From positions 186,001-250,000 of the forward strand of contig NZ_JAJHVV010000002.1 in assembly GCF_023145695.1 (NCBI RefSeq): 64,000 nt of DNA, in the 5' to 3' direction. The translations under genes and the position numbers were made by a program. The stretch comes from Vibrio amylolyticus (GTDB lineage: Bacteria; Pseudomonadota; Gammaproteobacteria; Enterobacterales; Vibrionaceae). The notes beneath the pieces are model-generated. The model was not told the origin of the DNA, ran no database searches, and saw only the letters and a list, made by a program, of their open reading frames with translations. Shown piece by piece: positions 39,784 through 47,545 of the stretch (its first letter is position 1; every line of letters begins with the position of its first letter).

Positions 39784-41538
39784 ATGGACGTCTGGTTGAA
39801 TTGGCTATGGAATGTGACATATGGTCACGGATTAGATGTGATCGTCATTACCTTGTCGATCATGAGTGTCGTCTATATCTATTCTCGATATAACAAGCAC
39901 ATTGAAACGCTCATCCAAGATGTTCCTGCCGCACTGCTACTCGTGAATGCTAAAAGTGGCGTCCTACAGTTATCGAATCGTTCTGCTATGCAGATATTGG
40001 GCATTCGCCAGATTGGTCATGCTTACTTTTTTCCTGAACATATTCCGACAAAGTTCATTTTATCTGAATTGGAAAATTACACTTCTAAACAATTCCAATC
40101 ACACCAATTAAAGTGGCCAGTTACTTCTCAGAGCGCAGTTACTCTGTCATTGACAGGGCGTAAGTTGCTTTACCGAGGGCAATGGGTGTGGTTGTTATAT
40201 GCCTTTCCTCATCAAGCATCGACACGTGAGCTACGAGATCAGGTTTATTCTTTATCGATTGCTAAGACTGCACTTGATTCCCTTTCCGAACTCATCTATG
40301 TAAAAGACCAAGAAGGTAATGTTATCCATAGTAACCGAGCTTATGATAGTTTCTGGATAGGAAGAGAAGCTGAGGGCAGTCGAGAGATAACGGGTGTAAT
40401 TAGAGGTCGTGCGAGCAAACGTCATTGGACGACTTCTCCTGATGGACGAAGTTGCCTACTTGAAACCTATCAAAGCTTATTGATGTCACCTGAAGGTGAT
40501 CAACTTGGTGTACTTGGAATAAGCCATGATGTGACAGACTGGCATAATATTCAGAAAAGTCTAAGTGATGAAACGGATAAGCGTAAAGACACCGAGGTAG
40601 CACTGGCTAAGCGCGATACTATTTTACAGGTGATACTAGAATCAAGCCCAGACTCGATAGGCATTTTTGATGAGAATATGGTGTATCAGGCGTGTAACGA
40701 ACCATTCGTTAAAGGGCTAGGTTTATCTAACGTTGATGATCTAATCGGTCATCGACTTGAGGGGCTTATCCCGAGATCGTTGTTTGAGCGCTTCTCTGAC
40801 TCAGATGAGCAAGTGTTGAGTGAAGAAATAGCTTTGCGTTATGTCGATAAAGTGGAGGGTTCTGATGGTCAGGAAGTGTGGTATGACGTTGTTAAGTCAC
40901 CCTTTACGGAACCCAAATCAGGAAATAAAGGTGTTCTAGTGATGTCGCGTGATATTTCTGAGCGATATTTAGCAGAGCAAAAGCTGGCCGATGCGAACCG
41001 AGAGCTTGAACGTTTAAGCTTAATTGATGGACTTACTCAGGTATCGAATCGACGCCACTTCGACTCTCAGTTAAGTCTATTGTGGCCCATTCATGTTCGT
41101 GAGCAGCAACCGCTAGCCGTACTGCTGTGTGATATCGACTTCTTTAAAGGATATAACGACTACTATGGACACCAAAAAGGAGACGAAGCGTTAAAGCTTG
41201 TCGCGAAGGCATTTAAACAAGTACTGACACGCTCTTCTGACTGCGTAGCGCGTTATGGCGGAGAGGAATTTGCTTTTATCTTGCCGAATACAACAACCGA
41301 TGGTGCAAATCATATTGCGGATAAGGTTCACGAGCAGATTCGATCACTGGAGATTGAGCATCATGCCTCTAACGTTGCTTCTTATATTACAGTGAGTATT
41401 GGGCTTATCTCTATTCTACCTTCGCCAGAAGCCTCAATGGAATCTATTGTAGCCATGGCTGATAGTGCACTTTATCAAGCCAAAGCTGAAAATAGGAATC
41501 AAACTAATATTCATCCTGACTCAATCACTAGTGAATAG
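39784..41538 (+). CDS. membrane PAS-GGDEF diguanylate cyclase
   Basis: The 584-residue protein has one N-terminal membrane segment (about residues 15-33), then three PAS-like modules (about 45-145, 155-265 and 280-400), a short coiled coil (EQKLADANRELERLSL) and a C-terminal GGDEF domain starting at LIDGLTQVSNRRHFD. The active-site motif is intact (RYGGEEFAF), and the product-inhibition I-site RSSD lies five residues before it, so it should make cyclic di-GMP under feedback control. No EAL domain. It is inserted between yhcC and arcB, which are adjacent in E. coli, suggesting a redox- or respiration-related signal, though that is inference. The ribosome site is weak. Confidence 0.9.
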   Translation: MDVWLNWLWNVTYGHGLDVIVITLSIMSVVYIYSRYNKHIETLIQDVPAALLLVNAKSGVLQLSNRSAMQILGIRQIGHAYFFPEHIPTKFILSELENYTSKQFQSHQLKWPVTSQSAVTLSLTGRKLLYRGQWVWLLYAFPHQASTRELRDQVYSLSIAKTALDSLSELIYVKDQEGNVIHSNRAYDSFWIGREAEGSREITGVIRGRASKRHWTTSPDGRSCLLETYQSLLMSPEGDQLGVLGISHDVTDWHNIQKSLSDETDKRKDTEVALAKRDTILQVILESSPDSIGIFDENMVYQACNEPFVKGLGLSNVDDLIGHRLEGLIPRSLFERFSDSDEQVLSEEIALRYVDKVEGSDGQEVWYDVVKSPFTEPKSGNKGVLVMSRDISERYLAEQKLADANRELERLSLIDGLTQVSNRRHFDSQLSLLWPIHVREQQPLAVLLCDIDFFKGYNDYYGHQKGDEALKLVAKAFKQVLTRSSDCVARYGGEEFAFILPNTTTDGANHIADKVHEQIRSLEIEHHASNVASYITVSIGLISILPSPEASMESIVAMADSALYQAKAENRNQTNIHPDSITSE

Positions 41539-41683
41539 CATAGTCACTCAGCACGACATTCAACTCTAGTTCAAACTTCGATACGTTAATAAGTCGTCTA
41601 GGAATTGATACATTAGCCCAATCAATCATCATGATTTAAGGCCTATCAATCATTTAGCTTACCTTAATAAAGACACGGATGTG

Positions 41684-41794
41684 ATGGAGTTAGCTTACCT
41701 AACAACGGCAAAAAGAGTAGACTTTCCTATCCAGAGTTTCAGTTACGTACTCAACCGCCAGTTACCACCAGAAGTTAACGCAGGAAGCCTTTAA
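41684..41794 (+). CDS. 36-residue small ORF coupled to arcB (putative)
   Basis: An open frame of 36 codons from ATG 41684 (MELAYLTTAKRVDF...) whose TAA stop shares its last base with the arcB ATG (TAATG). The frame stays open further upstream to 41609 without an ATG. Composition is protein-like (VLNRQLPPEVNAGSL at the end), but the ribosome site is poor. An 11-nt direct repeat TTAGCTTACCT occurs at 41654-41664 and 41690-41700, so LAYL is encoded twice in the longer frame. It may be a coupling peptide, a decayed gene, or chance; I recognise no family. Confidence 0.35.
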   Translation: MELAYLTTAKRVDFPIQSFSYVLNRQLPPEVNAGSL

Positions 41795-44139
41795 TGAAAC
41801 CTATCAAAAACCTTGCCCAGTATTATGTCGATCTCTTGGTTCGATTAGGGATCCTTCGTTTTTCGATACTGCTCGCAATGGCACTTGTTGCTTTGGCGGT
41901 GGTTGTTCAAGTGGGGATTACTCTTGGGTTGAGTGGTCATGTCGATGATATTGATATTGTTCGTTCTGTCTTTTTTGGTCTGATTATCACCCCTTGGGCG
42001 GTATATTTTCTTTCGGTTGTCGTCGATCAGCTTGAAGAGTCTCGCCAACGTCTCTCAAAGCTCGTCTCTAAACTAAAAGACATGCGATCTCGTGATCAGG
42101 AGCTTAACCTTAGACTGCAACAAAATATCGCCAAATTAAATCTACAAATTGAAGAGCGAATCAAAGCAGAAGAAGCAAGAAAAGAAGCGATTAACGATCT
42201 TGAAAATGAAGTCTATCAACGTGAGCGTACCCAAGTTGAATTGGCGGAACGAACAGCGTTGCTTCGCTCTTTTATCGATGCTTCCCCTGACCTCATTTAC
42301 TACCGCAATGCAGAGGGCGTTTTTTCTGGATGCAATCGAGCAATGGAAGAGCTAACAGGCAAACGAGAGAGTGAACTGGTTGGATTAACCCCGCGAGATG
42401 TCTATAGCGAAGAAATTGCTGAGCAGATCATTGATACAGACCAAAAAGTATTTATTGATAATCAGGCGCTAACTTATGAACAGTGGCTTGAATACCCTGA
42501 CGGGAGAAAGAACTACTTTGAATTACGAAAAGTGCCTTTTTACAGTAAAGAGGGAGCGCACTTGGGGTTGGTGGGGTTTGGGCGTGATATTACCGAACGT
42601 AAGCAACACGAAGACTCACTAGAGAAAGCCAGTAAAGACAAAACGACATTTATCTCGACTATTAGCCATGAACTTCGTACACCACTTAATGGCATTGTTG
42701 GTTTGAGCCGGATGTTACTTGATAGCCAGCTAGATCAAGAGCAGCGAAAGTACATGCAAACGATCAATGTCAGTGCGATCACATTGGGTAATATCTTTAG
42801 CGATATCATAGATATGGATAAGTTCGATCGACGCAAGCTTGAATTATTGCCAACCACGCTACACTTTGAAGAATTTATTGCTGAGATAGAAAGCATTTCG
42901 GCGTTAATGGCTGAGCAGAAAGGGCTTCGATTTGATCTAGAGCGCTTAAGCTCTCTTCCTTTTGCGGTGAAAATTGATGCGACTCGATTACGACAGGTTC
43001 TATGGAATCTGATTAGTAACGCCATGAAGTTTACCAAAGAGGGCGGCGTTGTTATGACCGTCAGTGCTGAGACTCTAGATGATCACGCTGAAATCACAAT
43101 TGAAATTGAAGACACTGGCATTGGCATAGCGGAAAGTGAATTAGACAAGATTTTCGCCATGTATTATCAAGTGAAAACAGGCAAAGACAACCTTCATGCT
43201 GTAGGAACTGGTATTGGCCTCGCGGTTTCGAAACAGCTAGTCAAAATGATGAATGGCGATATTACCGTTTCAAGTGAAGAGGGCTTTGGGACGACCTTTA
43301 GTCTGACGTTAACGGTACCGTTAGCGGAAGAATCGGCTTCTGAGATCTTGGCTCCTGTAGAACAGCCAGGACTTAGAATATTTATGGTGGAAGATATTGA
43401 GCTTAATATTACGGTAGCAAAGTCGTTATTAGAGAGCCTTGATCATCAAGTGACGGTTGCGATGACGGGTCAAGAAGCGCTAGATAGGTTTAAGCCCGAC
43501 GATTATGATCTTGTTCTGTTGGATATTCAGCTACCCGATATGACCGGTTTTGACGTCGCTCAGTCATATCGTCAAAGTTACAACAAACTGCCACCTTTGG
43601 TTGCTCTCACGGCGAATGTCCTTAAAAATAAGCGAGAGTATTTAGACAAAGGTATGGACGATGCGTTGAGCAAACCGTTGTCTGTACTTGCTATTCAAGA
43701 AGTCATTGGACGCTTGTGCGATATTGATCCTGTATTTTGTGAACCTGTCGTCGAGGCTGAAAAGTCAGTCGAGTTGTCAGATGATACATTTAGTACCTTA
43801 CTTGATTTACCGATGTTAGAGTCTTATGTGGATATCGTTGGGGTGAAGCCTGTATTAGATAGTATTCAGATGTTTGAAGAGATGATGCCGGATTACATTG
43901 AGATATTGGACTCTAATATGGTCGCTAAAGATCAAGACCGAATTGTCTCTGAAGCGCATAAAATAAAAGGTGCAGCAGGTTCCATTGGTTTAAAAAGAAT
44001 TCAATCGGTTGCTCAAAAAGCTCAGTCGCCAGAACGTGTTACTTGGTGGGAAAATATTTCTGATTGGGTAGAAGAGATAAAGAATGGGTATCAACATGAT
44101 ATTCAAGTTTTGAAAGAATGGTTAGCGCAAAGGAAATAG
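41794..44139 (+). CDS. arcB: hybrid sensor histidine kinase ArcB
   Basis: The 781-residue tripartite kinase reports quinone redox state and phosphorylates ArcA under low oxygen. In order: two membrane helices (about 24-48 and 58-78), a coiled coil (80-150), a PAS domain (about 153-265), the kinase core with His292 in STISHELRTPLNG, ATP-binding N, G1 and G2 boxes (WNLISNAMKFT, DTGIGI, GTGIGLAVS), a receiver domain with Asp577 (LVLLDIQLPD), and the HPt domain with His722 (EAHKIKGAAGS). Cys180 is conserved, but the position matching redox Cys241 of E. coli is Tyr241. AGGAAG gives a strong ribosome site. arcA lies nearby in the opposite orientation, unlike in E. coli, where the genes are unlinked. 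Confidence 0.95.
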   Translation: MKPIKNLAQYYVDLLVRLGILRFSILLAMALVALAVVVQVGITLGLSGHVDDIDIVRSVFFGLIITPWAVYFLSVVVDQLEESRQRLSKLVSKLKDMRSRDQELNLRLQQNIAKLNLQIEERIKAEEARKEAINDLENEVYQRERTQVELAERTALLRSFIDASPDLIYYRNAEGVFSGCNRAMEELTGKRESELVGLTPRDVYSEEIAEQIIDTDQKVFIDNQALTYEQWLEYPDGRKNYFELRKVPFYSKEGAHLGLVGFGRDITERKQHEDSLEKASKDKTTFISTISHELRTPLNGIVGLSRMLLDSQLDQEQRKYMQTINVSAITLGNIFSDIIDMDKFDRRKLELLPTTLHFEEFIAEIESISALMAEQKGLRFDLERLSSLPFAVKIDATRLRQVLWNLISNAMKFTKEGGVVMTVSAETLDDHAEITIEIEDTGIGIAESELDKIFAMYYQVKTGKDNLHAVGTGIGLAVSKQLVKMMNGDITVSSEEGFGTTFSLTLTVPLAEESASEILAPVEQPGLRIFMVEDIELNITVAKSLLESLDHQVTVAMTGQEALDRFKPDDYDLVLLDIQLPDMTGFDVAQSYRQSYNKLPPLVALTANVLKNKREYLDKGMDDALSKPLSVLAIQEVIGRLCDIDPVFCEPVVEAEKSVELSDDTFSTLLDLPMLESYVDIVGVKPVLDSIQMFEEMMPDYIEILDSNMVAKDQDRIVSEAHKIKGAAGSIGLKRIQSVAQKAQSPERVTWWENISDWVEEIKNGYQHDIQVLKEWLAQRK

Positions 44140-44140
44140 A

Positions 44141-44596
44141 ATGAAAAAACAGATTGCATTGGCCTCGTTGGCCGTGGCATTGCTTGCTGGGTGCCAAAAT
44201 AGTGATGTGAATTGGCAACAAAGCAGCTCGGTGATGATCGAAGAGTCTCAGGTTGTATTGAAGAGTTCTCTTTGGATTGACAGAATGCCAAGCATTGGTG
44301 AGTCTTCGTCATCAGAAGAGAACTTTCATGCCGCTCTCTCTTTAGAGTCTATCAATGAGTTACCTGCGGACCTGGAAGTGGTCAGCGTAACGATTAAGCA
44401 AGGCAATGAGACGTGGCTGATAGAGAGTGAAGAAATTGATATTCGCACTCACAGCGCTAATCAGTGGGAATTGGCTGTGTCATGGCAGTTACCTATTTCC
44501 CCAGATTTACCTGCTGACATTGCGATACAGCTAAATAATAAAGGTCAAGAGAAGTGGCTTGTTGATCACGATGTTAACATCGACGTAGTGTATTAA
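44141..44596 (+). CDS. uncharacterised lipoprotein downstream of arcB
   Basis: A 151-residue protein beginning one base after the arcB stop codon, so probably cotranscribed and coupled. It has a lipoprotein signal peptide (MKKQIALASLAVALLAGC, Cys18) with Gln at +2, consistent with sorting to the outer membrane. The rest is a soluble beta-rich domain with many Ser/Glu and paired Trp residues (NWQQSSS, WLIES, WELAVSWQLP). I recognise no domain family. A role in envelope redox or stress is only a guess from the neighbour. Confidence 0.75.
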   Translation: MKKQIALASLAVALLAGCQNSDVNWQQSSSVMIEESQVVLKSSLWIDRMPSIGESSSSEENFHAALSLESINELPADLEVVSVTIKQGNETWLIESEEIDIRTHSANQWELAVSWQLPISPDLPADIAIQLNNKGQEKWLVDHDVNIDVVY

Positions 44597-44658
44597 TTCT
44601 ATCGTATTCGATTATATTTTAGAGTGAGCACATCACCCTGATTTATAGAGCAAAAACA

Positions 44659-44690
44659 AAAGGCTTGCTATCAGATAGCAAGCCTTTCTT
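44659..44690. terminator. bidirectional terminator between the lipoprotein gene and arcA
   Basis: Perfect 13-bp stem AAAGGCTTGCTAT / ATAGCAAGCCTTT with a 3-nt loop, followed by TCTT on the plus side and preceded by an A-rich stretch on the minus side. Confidence 0.85.
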
Positions 44691-44725
44691 ATTGGATGTA
44701 AATAACAGCTGTTTTTGTGCTGTTA

Positions 44726-45442
44726 CTACTCTTCTAAGTCACCACAGAAACGGTAACCTTCACCATGAATCGTTGCAATGATTTCTGGTGTGCCAGAAAC
44801 AGACTCAAAGTGCTTACGGATACGACGAATCGTAACGTCAACAGTACGGTCGTGTGGCTTTAGCTCACGCCCTGTCATTTTCTTCAATAGGTCTGCACGT
44901 GTTTGAATCTTTCCTGGGTTTTCACAGAAATGAAGCAAAGCACGGAACTCAGAGCGAGGTAGCTTGTAGCCATCGCCACTTGGGCTAACCAATGAACGGC
45001 TATTAATATCTAGAATCCAACCATTGAACTCGTACTTTTCAACACTACGCTTCTCTTCTTGAATCGCACTTGCATTCATTGAGCGGCTCAGTAGGTTGCG
45101 TGCACGAATAGTAAGCTCTCTAGGGTTGAACGGTTTAGTGATGTAATCATCAGCTCCGATTTCAAGACCTAAAATCTTATCTACTTCATTGTCACGACCC
45201 GTTAGGAACATAAGAGCAACATTCGCTTGCTCACGGAGTTCTCTAGCAAGGAGTAAACCGTTCTTGCCAGGAAGGTTGATATCCATAATAACCAAGTTAA
45301 CCTGATTGTCGGTTAGTACTTGGTGCATCTCTTCACCGTCACTGGCTTCAAAAACAGCGTATCCCTCTGCTTCAAAAATACTCTTAAGAGTGTTACGAGT
45401 TACTTGCTCATCTTCAACGATAAGAATCTGCGGGGTTTGCAT
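44726..45442 (-). CDS. arcA: two-component response regulator ArcA
   Basis: An OmpR-family regulator of 238 residues that represses aerobic metabolism genes when phosphorylated by ArcB. The receiver domain has the acidic pocket IVEDEQ and phospho-acceptor Asp54 ([10 protein letters not shown]), with Lys in DDYITKPF; the winged-helix domain (about 135-235) ends [32 protein letters not shown]. It is almost identical in wording to E. coli ArcA. It faces its partner arcB tail to tail. A perfect FNR box lies about 256 bp upstream, closer to the divergent gene. Confidence 0.97.
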   Translation of the reverse strand: MQTPQILIVEDEQVTRNTLKSIFEAEGYAVFEASDGEEMHQVLTDNQVNLVIMDINLPGKNGLLLARELREQANVALMFLTGRDNEVDKILGLEIGADDYITKPFNPRELTIRARNLLSRSMNASAIQEEKRSVEKYEFNGWILDINSRSLVSPSGDGYKLPRSEFRALLHFCENPGKIQTRADLLKKMTGRELKPHDRTVDVTIRRIRKHFESVSGTPEIIATIHGEGYRFCGDLEE

Positions 45443-45765
45443 TGGCGGTACCTAAACTTGTGATAAAATTGTGCTAATAGATTAAATACTAGGCAAAAAT
45501 AATAACATCATGTTAATTTTTTTTAATAATAAACTAAACTTATTAAAAATAACACAATAGTCGCCTACTATCCTTAGTACCACAGTTTGTGTGGGGAATA
45601 TCCTTTTCCTTATCAGTTACTCTACTAGTCTATGACGCGGATTTTATATTCTTAACAGCTTGCTAACAACGCAAGAATGTTAATTCCTTTCATTTTGTTG
45701 ATTTATATCAATAGTTCAAATGTAACAAATATTAATAGTATGGTGTTATTGTAATAGGAGCTTGT
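45443..45765. other. divergent promoter region arcA / DUF3293 gene
   Basis: A 323-bp AT-rich region. It holds a small hairpin CCACA / TGTGG near 45590-45605 in the probable arcA leader, and on the right a perfect FNR box with a possible -10 (TAGTAT, 45736-45741) for the rightward genes. Confidence 0.6.
45698..45711. promoter_or_regulatory. FNR/CRP-family binding site (FNR box)
   Basis: TTGATTTATATCAA is a perfect match to TTGAT-N4-ATCAA. Its centre is about 41-43 bp upstream of the start point predicted from the -10-like TAGTAT at 45736-45741, the classic activating position for the DUF3293-rraA pair. It is about 256 bp upstream of arcA, where FNR control is known in E. coli. Confidence 0.65.
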
Positions 45766-46164
45766 ATGGAGATTGATGCATACTTGTGGTCGTTATACCA
45801 AGACCCATATTTCATTTTTTCCAATGAACCCTATAGTAAACGTTATGCCATTATCACTGGATGGAACCGATTCGGGAAAAAGCAGTCTCACCAAGATAAC
45901 CTATTGCAAAATGAGCAATTATTAGCGTCTCTACCGAATGTTGAAGTGGTCGGCGTCTTAGTAGGAAACGACGATTTTAGCTGGTATGAAGAGAGTTATG
46001 CGATTGCCATTGAAAAAGATTCAGCACGCGAGCTTGCCAAGAAATATGCGCAAAATGCTATTTATTTTGTTGAAAAGGGCGAGTTGACACTGTTGTCGTG
46101 TTTAGACGAACGTGAAACGCCTATTGGCCAGATAAAAGCTCGGTGTGTCGAAGGATTTAAGTAA
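45766..46164 (+). CDS. DUF3293 domain-containing protein
   Basis: A 132-residue soluble protein matching, to my recognition, the DUF3293 family: a conserved N-terminal YFIFSNEPYSKRYAIITGWNRFG block, then SWYEESYAI and QNAIYFVEKGELTLLSC. Function unknown. GGAG precedes the start. It is followed after 15 bp by the rraA-like gene with a good ribosome site (GGAGGAAG), so the two form an operon probably under the FNR box upstream. Confidence 0.75.
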   Translation: MEIDAYLWSLYQDPYFIFSNEPYSKRYAIITGWNRFGKKQSHQDNLLQNEQLLASLPNVEVVGVLVGNDDFSWYEESYAIAIEKDSARELAKKYAQNAIYFVEKGELTLLSCLDERETPIGQIKARCVEGFK

Positions 46165-46179
46165 AATCATGGAGGAAGT

Positions 46180-46659
46180 ATGAACGACATTACACCGGAT
46201 CTATGTGATCAGTTTGAAGATAAGCTGACACTTATCGAGCAGCCTTTACAGAACTTTGGTTTGAGGGATGCCTTTTTTGGACAGATTGAGACTGTACGCT
46301 GTTATCACGACAACTCGAAAGTTCGTGAGATTCTGAACACCAATGGTAAAGGCAAAGTATTGGTTGTGGATGGCAGTCACTCTTGTAAAAAAGCACTCAT
46401 GGGTGATCAAGTGGCCATAATGGCTATCGAAAATCACTGGGAAGGGGTAATTATCTTTGGTGCAGTAAGAGATGTTGCTCAACTGTCGCAAATGGATCTT
46501 GGTATAAAAGCGATCGGTTCCTGCCCATTTAAAACTGAAAAAAGAGGGGCAGGAGATGTGCATGTAACATTAACGGTCCAAAACCAAATCATTCAGCCTG
46601 GACATTATATATACGCAGATTGGAATGGTGTACTCACATCGAAAGAGAAGCTACTTTAA
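46180..46659 (+). CDS. rraA: RraA-family protein (ribonuclease E activity regulator)
   Basis: A 159-residue protein aligned end to end with E. coli RraA, which binds RNase E and lowers its activity; the fold is shared with HMG/CHA aldolases. Recognisable blocks: [48 protein letters not shown] and [13 protein letters not shown]. The usual VVDGGGS loop reads VVDGSHS here, and the C-terminal acidic tail is shorter, so this may be the second, divergent Vibrio RraA rather than the main one. It ends 13 bp from the convergent outer-membrane protein gene. Confidence 0.8.
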   Translation: MNDITPDLCDQFEDKLTLIEQPLQNFGLRDAFFGQIETVRCYHDNSKVREILNTNGKGKVLVVDGSHSCKKALMGDQVAIMAIENHWEGVIIFGAVRDVAQLSQMDLGIKAIGSCPFKTEKRGAGDVHVTLTVQNQIIQPGHYIYADWNGVLTSKEKLL

Positions 46660-46672
46660 TCAACGTTATGCG

Positions 46673-47128
46673 CTAGAAACGAAACCCTAACCCTAGCTCT
46701 ATACCTTGTTGCCACTCTTGATAATCGAGAGTGGCATGCAAATCGATATTGTCTGTCAGCTTCATTCGGCTAGAAACTTCAGCTGAAATAGTGTCGGATT
46801 TGGTATCATCAACTACTTCTGAGTAAGTGTGAAGGGTACTTTTTAGTGAAACTCGATTGGTCAATTGGTAACTCACACCACTTAAAAAACCATTTTCACC
46901 ATTGTCAGAGTTGTCGAGTCTAGTACCGACATAAAGGTCAATTTTATCAAATAGGTTGTATGAGTAACCGCTGTCTACTTTCCAAGAATCAAACTGACTG
47001 GCACCTTGTTCACTGCTAACAAAGAGGCTGTGAGGAGAGTTATTGCCTGAAGCTGAAAGAGGTGGGAGTGGTGATGCATGTACGTATGAGCACATTATCA
47101 GCACAATAAAACTGAATAGTATCTTCAT
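46673..47128 (-). CDS. small outer-membrane beta-barrel protein (uncharacterised)
   Basis: A 151-residue protein with a signal peptide (MKILFSFIVLIMCSYVHA, cleavage before SPLPPL), a short Ser/Pro-rich linker, then alternating polar and hydrophobic strands (YSYNLFDKIDLYVGTRL, GVSYQLTNRVSLKSTLHTY, NIDLHATLDYQEW) and a C-terminal GLGFRF with terminal Phe, as in proteins inserted by the Bam machinery. Only about eight strands would fit. No family name recognised. AAGGAG provides a strong ribosome site. Confidence 0.72.
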   Translation of the reverse strand: MKILFSFIVLIMCSYVHASPLPPLSASGNNSPHSLFVSSEQGASQFDSWKVDSGYSYNLFDKIDLYVGTRLDNSDNGENGFLSGVSYQLTNRVSLKSTLHTYSEVVDDTKSDTISAEVSSRMKLTDNIDLHATLDYQEWQQGIELGLGFRF

Positions 47129-47322
47129 ACGCCACTCCTTGGTTTCTTTTATCTTTTTTATAGTAACGCTAAGTAAAGCACAAAAACTAATTGTATGTCT
47201 TGTCTTCTATATAGCAATTGGTTATTAGGATATTCAAATAAGCGTTGTATCACTAAAAGTGATTGAATATAGTCATTTTGTTGTTTGATAAGTGAACGAA
47301 CGTTAAAAAAAATAACTTTTCA

Positions 47323-47328
47323 TTGACT
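47323..47328 (+). promoter_or_regulatory. -35 element of the thr operon promoter (putative)
   Basis: TTGACT, identical to the -35 of the E. coli thr promoter. The -10 is unclear: TATAGT at 47353-47358 is the best hexamer but lies 24 bp away, while hexamers at normal spacing are poor. Confidence 0.4.
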
Positions 47329-47387
47329 CATAGGCCGAAAATAAGGTAAACGTATAGTTAATGACAGACGAGGTTAGAAAAATTTCT

Positions 47388-47462
47388 ATGCTACATGGCC
47401 GCACAACAATAATGACCACCATTATTATTACCGACATCATAAATGTTGGGGCAGGCTGCTAA
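47388..47462 (+). CDS. thrL: thr operon leader peptide
   Basis: A 24-codon frame starting MLHGRTTIMTT and ending NVGAGC. It carries five threonine codons (ACA ACA, ACC ACC, ACC) and six isoleucine codons in 17 codons, the regulatory composition of the E. coli thr leader, whose end (GNGAG) is also similar. It is followed after 13 nt by a strong terminator and then thrA. Starvation for charged Thr- or Ile-tRNA should stall the ribosome and allow read-through. An in-frame ATG at 47361 could add nine residues, but ribosome sites are weak for both. Confidence 0.85.
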   Translation: MLHGRTTIMTTIIITDIINVGAGC

Positions 47463-47475
47463 CCGAAAGAAATTC

Positions 47476-47516
47476 AAAAAAAGGCCTGTATCCCACGAGA
47501 TACAGGCCTTTTTTTA
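47476..47516 (+). terminator. thr operon attenuator terminator
   Basis: A-run, 10-bp stem GGCCTGTATC / GATACAGGCC with loop CCACGA, then seven T residues, 30 bp before thrA. A short alternative pairing exists between CAGGC in the leader (47452-47456) and GCCTG in the left arm, a possible antiterminator. Confidence 0.9.
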
Positions 47517-47545
47517 TATTAGTTTAAAAACTTTGGAGAGAAGGG

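Noticed and set aside
47043..47228. 61-residue plus-strand frame overlapping the outer-membrane protein gene
   Set aside because: Antisense to the signal peptide region of a better supported gene; no ribosome site.
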